From positions 1,994,001 to 2,058,000 of the forward strand of contig NZ_CP029556.1 in assembly GCF_003293695.1 (NCBI RefSeq): a DNA stretch of 64,000 nt, written 5' to 3'. Within the stretch, counting starts at the first letter, position 1. Every line of letters starts with the position of its first letter. The notes under the pieces are model-generated. The model searched no databases and had not been told where the DNA came from. It was given only the letters and a program-made list of their open reading frames with translations. Shown here in pieces: positions 58,523-64,000 of this stretch. This DNA is from Lysobacter oculi. Lineage in GTDB: Bacteria > Pseudomonadota > Gammaproteobacteria > Xanthomonadales > Xanthomonadaceae. Position numbers and translations under genes: made by a program.

Positions 58523-59326
58523 TCAGGGCACCGCGGTCGCCACCACCGGCAGGCTGCCGCCGCGCACCGCGCGGGCCGAGGCGACGATCTGGCGCGCCGT
58601 CCTGCCGCGGCAACCGAAGTGGCGCGAACGCTCCAGCCAGGCCGCGTCCTCGGCATAGGAGAACACCAGCTGGCTGCCCTTGAGGTTGTCGATGACCTGG
58701 CGCGCGATGCCCTCGCGCAGTGCCGGACAGCCCTGGCTGCGGCCGAGCCGGCCTTGGCGCGGGATCAGGTCCGGATTGGCGTACCAGGCGCCGTGCATGA
58801 CGATCGCCCGCTGCCGCGCGTTGTCGTTGAAGCCCGGGTCCAGCCCGTCCATGCGCAACGAGTAGCCGTTGCCGCCGATATAGGTCTCGGCCGTGCGGAA
58901 CAGGCCCAGGCTGGTAGCGTAGCTGCCCTCCACGTTGGAGAAGCGGGTCGCGTAGTTGTTGCCGCTGCCCTGCCCGTGCGCCACGTACTCGTTGAACAGC
59001 AGGCGGTCGTTGGCCAGGTCGAAGACCCACATCCGCTTGTCGGTGGACGGGCGCGAATAGTCGATGACGGCCAGCCGGGTGTCCGCGCTGACTTCGCCCG
59101 AGGCGACCGCGCAGGACCGGGCCTCGACCGCCAGCGCCAGCACGCCGGGGTCGGCGGACGGCGCCAGCTGCTGCAGGCGGGCCAGCAAGGCCTGGTCCGG
59201 GTCGGCCTGCACCACGGGCGCGGCGACCGGCTTCGGCAGGGCGGCGGTTTCACGGTGCGGGGTCGTCGAGCAGCTCACCAAGGTGGAGGCGGTCAGCGCG
59301 ATGAAGACGGCGTGAAGTCTTTTCAT
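58523..59326 (-). CDS. Murein L,D-transpeptidase catalytic-domain lipoprotein (YkuD_2 type)
   Basis: A 267-residue protein of the murein L,D-transpeptidase catalytic domain family. The signal peptide ends in a possible lipobox (STLVSCSTTP). The catalytic part contains AVIDYSRPSTDKRMWVFDLA, NEYVAHGQGSGNNYATRFSN, VMHGAWYANPDLI with the active-site histidine, and LGRSQGCPAL with the catalytic cysteine. It should crosslink or edit peptidoglycan in the periplasm. It has its own terminator downstream. The second of three L,D-transpeptidase-type genes in this window, it precedes another one by about 150 bp on the same strand. Confidence 0.9.
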   Translation of the reverse strand: MKRLHAVFIALTASTLVSCSTTPHRETAALPKPVAAPVVQADPDQALLARLQQLAPSADPGVLALAVEARSCAVASGEVSADTRLAVIDYSRPSTDKRMWVFDLANDRLLFNEYVAHGQGSGNNYATRFSNVEGSYATSLGLFRTAETYIGGNGYSLRMDGLDPGFNDNARQRAIVMHGAWYANPDLIPRQGRLGRSQGCPALREGIARQVIDNLKGSQLVFSYAEDAAWLERSRHFGCRGRTARQIVASARAVRGGSLPVVATAVP

Positions 59327-59474
59327 CCGCCGGACAATACACGCACAAGTCCTTGATTTGTATTAATACGTCGTTAGCCGGCGACGGGATTCCGATTCCG
59401 CGCATTCAGGACTGAATGGTTCATTTGGATGAATCGGCGTCGGATTTATCCGGTTTCCGACCGCCTCAGCCCAT

Positions 59475-60335
59475 TCAGGGCTTGGGCGGCGGCGGCGGAA
59501 TCCGCTTGGCCGGGTCGGTGACCGGCGCCGAGTACGGCTGGTACCCACGATCGGTGGGATTGGACGAAACCGGCGGCGCTTCGGGCTGGGCGGCGGGGTC
59601 CGGGGTGGTCGGAGCCGCCGGCATGGCGGCAGTCGCCGTCGCGAGCGCCGGAGCCGCCTCGCCCACCCGCACCGTGCCGTCGCCGAGGATGGTGACGGTC
59701 TGCCGCGGCGGTTCGACCGGCGGCGGAGGCGGCGGCGCGTCCGGGAAGATGTAGGCGCCGGTCGCCGCATCCACCGGCGCGTCGTTGCCGGGGTGGACGA
59801 CCTCGGGATATTCGTTCTCGTCGGCCACGATCACCCGCGTGCCGAGATCGGTGACGGCGTACAGCGACTCGGCCAGCTTGCGCGGCAGGCGGATGCAGCC
59901 ATGCGAGGCCGGATAGCCCGGCACGTGGCCGGCGTGCAGCGCGATGCCGTCCCAGGTCAGGCGCTGCATGAAGGGCATCGGCGCGTCGTCGTACAGGTTG
60001 GAGCGGTGCATCACCTTCTTCTGCAGGATCTCGAAGTGGCCGGACGGGGTCTCGCGGCCCTCGCTGCCGGTGCTGACCGTGCTCAGGCCGATGCGTTTGC
60101 CGCCGCGATAGATATGCGCACGCTGCTCGGGCAGGCTGACGATCACCACCACGGCGCCTTCGGCCGAACGTTCCGGCTGCCAGACATAGCTGCCGGGCCG
60201 CGCGACGGCGGCTTCCATCGTCACCGGCTTCTTCGGCTTCGCCGCCTGCTTCGGCGCCGCCCACGCGCAGGGCGCGGCCATGGCGAGGCCGAGCAGCAGC
60301 CCGAAGGTGTAACGAAGCGTCTTCTCCCCATCCAT
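59475..60335 (-). CDS. Secreted L,D-transpeptidase with proline-rich C-terminal tail
   Basis: A 286-residue protein with a signal peptide (YTFGLLLGLAMAAPCAWA) and a YkuD domain. Motifs are VVVIVSLPEQRAHIYRGGKR, TGSEGRETPSGHFEILQKK, ALHAGHVPGYPASHGCIRLP (catalytic histidine and cysteine) and LYAVTDLGTRVIVADE. The last 100 residues are Pro/Ala-rich and end in PPPPPKP, a flexible wall-spanning tail. The ATG chosen has AAGGA eight bases upstream; a TTG two codons earlier is possible. Its likely job is 3-3 peptidoglycan crosslinking or protein attachment. The 148-bp gap before the next gene holds nothing I recognise. Confidence 0.92.
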   Translation of the reverse strand: MDGEKTLRYTFGLLLGLAMAAPCAWAAPKQAAKPKKPVTMEAAVARPGSYVWQPERSAEGAVVVIVSLPEQRAHIYRGGKRIGLSTVSTGSEGRETPSGHFEILQKKVMHRSNLYDDAPMPFMQRLTWDGIALHAGHVPGYPASHGCIRLPRKLAESLYAVTDLGTRVIVADENEYPEVVHPGNDAPVDAATGAYIFPDAPPPPPPVEPPRQTVTILGDGTVRVGEAAPALATATAAMPAAPTTPDPAAQPEAPPVSSNPTDRGYQPYSAPVTDPAKRIPPPPPKP

Positions 60336-60374
60336 GGGCAAATCCTTGAACGCCGCCGGTGATGGCGCGGTGAG

Positions 60375-62267
60375 TTATTTCCGGGCGCTGAAGATCGGCG
60401 TCAGGTAGTCGGGCGTGCCGGGGATGCGCTCCAGCACCGGGTAGCGCAGGCCGTCGTGGTAGTCGAGTTCGACCGTGCGATAGCGGTTGAAGTCCTTCAC
60501 CAGCAGGCGGATCGGCGCCTGGCCGCCCTTGGCCGCCTTGACCGCATCCACCAGCACGTCGCTCTTGTATTCGGCGTCGTTGACCGCGACCACGGTCATG
60601 CCGGTGCCGATGCCGGCGTTGAACGCCGGGCTGTCCCAGCGGGTGTCGTTGACCTTGCCGTCCTTGCCCAGCGACAGGCCGAGCGAATAGGTGAAGTCGC
60701 CCTCGACGCGCTTGTCGGCCTTGGCGGCGGCGTTGGCTTCGTCCTTGTAGACGAGGCGCCAGCCGGTGGTTTCGATGCTCCCGGCGAACGGCACGCGGCC
60801 CTCGATGCGGTCGGACAGGTACGCCGCCCAGTCATGCGGATGCACGGCGTTGAGCGCGGCGACCACGTCGTCGAAGGTGTAGGGCGCGGGCGTTTCCCAC
60901 TGGCCGTCATTGATGCCGAAGAAGGTCCGCGCGAAGTCGTCCAGCGACTTCTTCCCACCGGTCTCCTTGCGGATCAGCGCGTCGGCGCCGAGCCAGATCA
61001 GCTGGCCGGCGGAGTAGTAGTCCTCCGACAGCTGGTAGTTGCGGTAGGGCTTGGGCCGGCGCGCGGTGATGATCGGGTCGTTGGTGGTGTCCAGCACGTT
61101 GCGCCAGGCCAGGCCCGGGCGGTTGTCCTGGTAGGTGGCGACGACCATCGCCAGGGTGTCGCGCGAACGTTCCATCGGGCGCAGGCCGGAGCGCGCGGCC
61201 AGCACGTTGCCCCAGTACTGGGTCTGGCCTTCGTACACCCACAACAGCGAATCCTGCAGCGGCGTATTGAGGTTGGGCACGGCCTGGTCGGCCGGGCGGC
61301 GGTACTTGCCGTTCCAGCTGTGGGTCATCTCGTGCGGCAGCAGGTCGTCGCTGCCGTCCTTCGCGTTCCAGTCCCTGAAGTAGCCGAGCTCCTGCCCGTT
61401 CTCGCTGGAGCGCTGGTGCTCCAGCCCGTTGCCGGCCATCTGCTCCGACAGCGACAGCAGGAAGTCGTAGTGGTCGTAGTGCTCGCTGCCGAACAGCCTG
61501 AGCGCCTGCACCACCAGCGCCTTGTGCTGGGCGATATGGGCGTCCTTGGTCTCCAGGTATTTCGGGTCGTCCGCCACCACATTGAGCCGCACCGGGCGCT
61601 TGCCGGCAGGCGTCAGGTCGATCTGCCTGAAGTAGCGGCCGGCGTACACCGGCGAATCGGCCAGGATGTCGGCCGACACCGGCTGGTAGCGGACGGTGTT
61701 GTCGGCGCCCTTCGCGGCCACGTCGAGCGCGGTGCCGGCCTGCCAGCCCGCCGGGTACTTCACGCTCGGGTTGAAGGTGATGCGCGAGGCGGCGTGGCCG
61801 GCCGGGTACAGCATCACCGCGTTCCACTGCAGGTTGAGCATGGAAGGCGTCATCACCACCCGGCCCTGCGCGGAATCGGTCGGCGTCAGGTACTGGTAGT
61901 CGGCGGTGATGCTGGATACGCCGTCAGGAATGTCGAGGTGGAAGGCGTAGACATCGGCCGGGTCGCGCTTCCACGCCAGCGCGCGGCCGTTCGCCTTGAA
62001 GCCCAGGCCCGCCAGCTTGTCGATGGGCCCGCGCGGGGCGTGGTTGCCGGGCAGCCATTGCGGATACAGCAGGGTCAGCTTGCCGGGCGCGACCGGGATG
62101 GTCTGCTTGATGCGCATGATCCGCTGCGCGAGGTTGGTCGCATCCACCTCTACCGTGATCGCGCCGGGCGCGTAGGGCACGTCGCGCGGCTCAGGCACCT
62201 GCGCCTGCAACGCGCCGCTGATGGCGAGCGCCAGGACGGCGATGGCGGGGCGCAGGCGTGGCTTCAT
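60375..62267 (-). CDS. M61-family metallopeptidase (glycyl aminopeptidase-like)
   Basis: A 630-residue secreted zinc aminopeptidase of family M61. The signal peptide is followed by the usual N-terminal beta domain (RIMRIKQTIPVAPGKLTLLY). The catalytic domain has the zinc motif HEMTHSWNGKYRRP with the downstream glutamate in LLWVYEGQTQYWG. A PDZ-like domain near the C-terminus holds LSLGKDGKVNDTRWDSPAFN. Family members cut peptides with N-terminal glycine or alanine in the periplasm. The length is standard. The gene ends 34 bp before the L,D-transpeptidase on the same strand. Confidence 0.92.
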   Translation of the reverse strand: MKPRLRPAIAVLALAISGALQAQVPEPRDVPYAPGAITVEVDATNLAQRIMRIKQTIPVAPGKLTLLYPQWLPGNHAPRGPIDKLAGLGFKANGRALAWKRDPADVYAFHLDIPDGVSSITADYQYLTPTDSAQGRVVMTPSMLNLQWNAVMLYPAGHAASRITFNPSVKYPAGWQAGTALDVAAKGADNTVRYQPVSADILADSPVYAGRYFRQIDLTPAGKRPVRLNVVADDPKYLETKDAHIAQHKALVVQALRLFGSEHYDHYDFLLSLSEQMAGNGLEHQRSSENGQELGYFRDWNAKDGSDDLLPHEMTHSWNGKYRRPADQAVPNLNTPLQDSLLWVYEGQTQYWGNVLAARSGLRPMERSRDTLAMVVATYQDNRPGLAWRNVLDTTNDPIITARRPKPYRNYQLSEDYYSAGQLIWLGADALIRKETGGKKSLDDFARTFFGINDGQWETPAPYTFDDVVAALNAVHPHDWAAYLSDRIEGRVPFAGSIETTGWRLVYKDEANAAAKADKRVEGDFTYSLGLSLGKDGKVNDTRWDSPAFNAGIGTGMTVVAVNDAEYKSDVLVDAVKAAKGGQAPIRLLVKDFNRYRTVELDYHDGLRYPVLERIPGTPDYLTPIFSARK

Positions 62268-62378
62268 GGCGGTCTCCGGGTCAATCGCCCCATCCTACGG
62301 AGCCGGGGCGGCGTGGCCCCTGCCGAAAGGCATGGTCGATGCCGGCTGCGTCACGCATCGCGGGCGGGCGGGCCCGCG

Positions 62379-62927
62379 TCAGAGCGTGGAAACCACTTCG
62401 CCACTCATTTCATTGAGCAGGGCGTCGGCGGCCTGGCGCTGGTCGGCGTCGAAGGCGTGGACGACGACGGCGCTGCGGCCCTCGCCCATCGCCTCGTACA
62501 CCTTCTGGATGTAGACGTCGTGGTCGGGCCGCAGGGTAACCAGGCCGCCGAGCATCAACCCGGCCACCGCGCCGAAGGCGGCCAGCACCGCGAGCGCGAC
62601 CATCCCGTTGTTGACGATGAAGGGAATGCCGAGCGTCTTCAGCACGAACCAGGCGATGACGCCCACCCCCAGCCCGGCGATGCCGAGCTTGAGATGCGCC
62701 TGCAGCAGGGTGCGGAAGATGCCGTGGCTCTCGGGTTCCAGCTTGCGGCCGGGGCGGCGGTCGCGCGGGGTGACGACCTGCACCTGGGCGTCGGAGAGCG
62801 ACAGCGTCTGGCGGACGCGGGCCGCGGCGTCGCGCGCGGCGGCCTCGTCGGGGAAGATCGCGGCCACCTTGCTGCCGGCGAATTCACCGATGACGCCATC
62901 CGGGGTGTCGTTGGGGGTATCGGACAT
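62379..62927 (-). CDS. Membrane protein of unknown function with soluble ends
   Basis: A 182-residue protein. The N-terminal 70 residues are soluble (SKVAAIFPDEAAARDAAARV, similar to ferredoxin-fold general-stress proteins). Two membrane helices follow (LGIAGLGVGVIAWFVLKTLG and MVALAVLAAFGAVAGLMLGG). The tail contains DHDVYIQKVYEAMGEGRSAV, a second ferredoxin-like half. The pattern resembles low-temperature-induced or DUF1269-like proteins; I give no function. The start is the ATG after GAGGAA. It sits between the M61 gene and the plus-strand inhibitor gene. Confidence 0.75.
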   Translation of the reverse strand: MSDTPNDTPDGVIGEFAGSKVAAIFPDEAAARDAAARVRQTLSLSDAQVQVVTPRDRRPGRKLEPESHGIFRTLLQAHLKLGIAGLGVGVIAWFVLKTLGIPFIVNNGMVALAVLAAFGAVAGLMLGGLVTLRPDHDVYIQKVYEAMGEGRSAVVVHAFDADQRQAADALLNEMSGEVVSTL

Positions 62928-63083
62928 GGCGGGATTCCTCGGGGGAAAGGAGGCCCCACCTTGGCCGAGCCGGGTTGCAGCGGCCGTGAAAGGCGGCCGT
63001 GGCTTCATCGCCATGGCCCGCGTTTACCTCACGGCCACGTCGACTCGCCGACACTCCGGGCTCCCCCACGGAAAGGACTTCCC

Positions 63084-63374
63084 ATGCGCCCCATCACCCT
63101 GATCCTGCCGCTCGCCGCCAGCCTGGCCGTTTCCGCCTGCGCCGCCACCCCGCCGGTCGCCGGCGAGCCCACCGGCCGTTGCGATGTCGCCGCCGCTAAG
63201 GCCTTCATCGGCCAGAACGCCAGCCCCGCGGTGGTCGAGCAGGCGCGCAAGGCCGCCGGTGCCGAAGTCGTGCGCACGCTCGACAAGGACAGCGTCATCA
63301 CCATGGAATACCGCGAAGGCCGGCTGAACCTGATCACCGACGGCGGCCGCATCATCAACGCCACCTGCAGCTGA
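63084..63374 (+). CDS. I78-family peptidase inhibitor
   Basis: A 96-residue secreted protein. The signal peptide ends at a possible lipobox (LAVSACAATP). The mature part matches the I78 inhibitor family: a cysteine, then AKAFIGQNASPAVVEQARKA, VVRTLDKDSVITMEYREGRL, and the C-terminal NLITDGGRIINATCS with the closing cysteine. Members inhibit serine proteases such as elastase and subtilisin. It may protect the cell envelope from its own or foreign proteases. AAGGA precedes the ATG. It lies just before hemN and shares no known function with it. Confidence 0.88.
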   Translation: MRPITLILPLAASLAVSACAATPPVAGEPTGRCDVAAAKAFIGQNASPAVVEQARKAAGAEVVRTLDKDSVITMEYREGRLNLITDGGRIINATCS

Positions 63375-63385
63375 GCCGGCACGGA

Positions 63386-63399
63386 TTGACCGGGGTCAA
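63386..63399. promoter_or_regulatory. FNR/Anr-like box upstream of hemN
   Basis: TTGACCGGGGTCAA is a perfect palindrome with arms TTGAC and GTCAA and a 4-base spacer. It closely resembles the FNR consensus TTGAT-N4-ATCAA and the Anr-type boxes known before hemN genes. Its centre lies about 43 bases upstream of the hemN ATG, so a class II position would give a start point almost at the ATG. Confidence 0.65.
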
Positions 63400-63435
63400 G
63401 GTGGGCCCGGGCGCTCTCCGGCAACCTCCTTCCCC

Positions 63436-64000
63436 ATGACCCCGACCGTGCCCATCGACGCCGACCTGCTGCGCCGCTACGACCGGCCCGGCCCGCGCTA
63501 CACGTCCTATCCCACCGCGCCGCAGTTCGCCGCGGACTTTGGCGAGGCGGCGCTGCGCGAGACCATCGCCGCCAGCAACGGCGACCCGATCCCGCGCCGG
63601 CTCTCGCTGTACGTGCACGTGCCGTACTGCATGAGTCCGTGCTTCTACTGCGGCTGCAACCGCATCATCACCCGCGACAAGTCGCGCAGCGCGCCCTACA
63701 TCGAGCGGCTCAAGCGCGAGATCGGCGCCGTCGCGCCGCTGTTCGACCGCGACCGCGAGGTGATCCAGCTGCACTTCGGCGGCGGCACGCCCAACTTCTT
63801 CAGCCCGGTGGAGCTGCGCGACATCGTCGACGAGATGCGCCGGCAGTTCCGCTTCTCCGACGCGCCCGACCGCGACATCTCCATCGAGCTCGACCCGCGC
63901 TTCGTCAACCCGGACGACATCGGCGAACTGGCGGCGATCGGCTTCAACCGCGCCAGTCTGGGCGTGCAGGACTTCGACCCTGCCGTGCAGGAGGCGGTCA
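63436..64000 (+). CDS. hemN: Oxygen-independent coproporphyrinogen III oxidase (cut by the window end)
   Basis: The first 188 residues of HemN are seen; the rest lies beyond the window. The radical-SAM cluster motif CMSPCFYC (CX3CX2C) starts at C65, with a fourth cysteine at 74, as in E. coli HemN. The N-terminus LLRRYDRPGPRYTSYPTAPQ is family-typical, and LHFGGGTPNFFSP is the SAM-binding glycine motif. The enzyme converts coproporphyrinogen III to protoporphyrinogen IX without oxygen, in haem synthesis. No purine-rich Shine-Dalgarno precedes the ATG. An FNR-like box lies upstream. Confidence 0.96.
   Translation, partial: MTPTVPIDADLLRRYDRPGPRYTSYPTAPQFAADFGEAALRETIAASNGDPIPRRLSLYVHVPYCMSPCFYCGCNRIITRDKSRSAPYIERLKREIGAVAPLFDRDREVIQLHFGGGTPNFFSPVELRDIVDEMRRQFRFSDAPDRDISIELDPRFVNPDDIGELAAIGFNRASLGVQDFDPAVQEAV

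Overview
The window is about 64 kb of high-GC, tightly packed chromosomal DNA from a gammaproteobacterium, most likely a member of the Xanthomonadaceae/Lysobacteraceae (Lysobacter, Luteimonas, Thermomonas or Pseudoxanthomonas type). Support comes from an Ax21-family outer-membrane protein, a fused indolepyruvate ferredoxin oxidoreductase, and the gene orders yibN-secB-gpsA and ntrB-ntrC. No rRNA, tRNA, phage, insertion sequence or CRISPR array was recognised. No stretch longer than about 280 bases lacks a gene; the larger gaps (10810-11052, 24966-25002 with the remnant beside it, 26413-26671, 40677-40953, 54181-54443) hold regulatory sites or gene remnants, described below.

Layout: 0.2-4.3 kb carries an M16 peptidase, a short-chain dehydrogenase and trmL. 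4.3-11.7 kb is an RND multidrug-efflux operon (adaptor, pump, outer-membrane channel and a TetR repressor as last gene), followed by the divergent Ax21-like gene. 11.8-18.8 kb is housekeeping: gpsA, secB, a rhodanese, a lipoprotein, a thioesterase, hemD, a thiolase and sodC. 18.9-26.7 kb is rich in nitrogen control (ntrC, ntrB, an ammonium transporter, glnA) mixed with cell-wall genes (L,D-transpeptidase, AmpD-type amidase, uppP). glnA has a near-consensus sigma-54 promoter with two NtrC-like sites 32 bp apart, so the regulators and their likely target lie in the same window. 27.5-37.7 kb holds small envelope and lipid genes, a phospholipase D-type synthase, YceI, SixA, an orphan ParA and an AAA ATPase.

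37.8-54.2 kb is the most unusual part: a four-gene, single-strand cluster coding for very large secreted surface proteins. Its first gene encodes a roughly 2500-residue protein with DUF11-type repeats and an OmpA-like C-terminus. Twelve of its repeats are tandem 354-bp units that look identical at the DNA level. Next come a roughly 1230-residue beta-barrel protein (interrupted by a one-base frameshift) and two glycine-rich DUF11 proteins. A 78-bp relic of the barrel gene's 3' end lies between the two glycine-rich genes, so the cluster once contained a second barrel/DUF11 pair. I infer a surface fibre or adhesin apparatus; its function is not known from the sequence.

54.4-64 kb holds the fused indolepyruvate ferredoxin oxidoreductase (also with a one-base frameshift), two more L,D-transpeptidases, an M61 peptidase, an I78-type inhibitor, and the start of hemN behind an FNR/Anr-like box.
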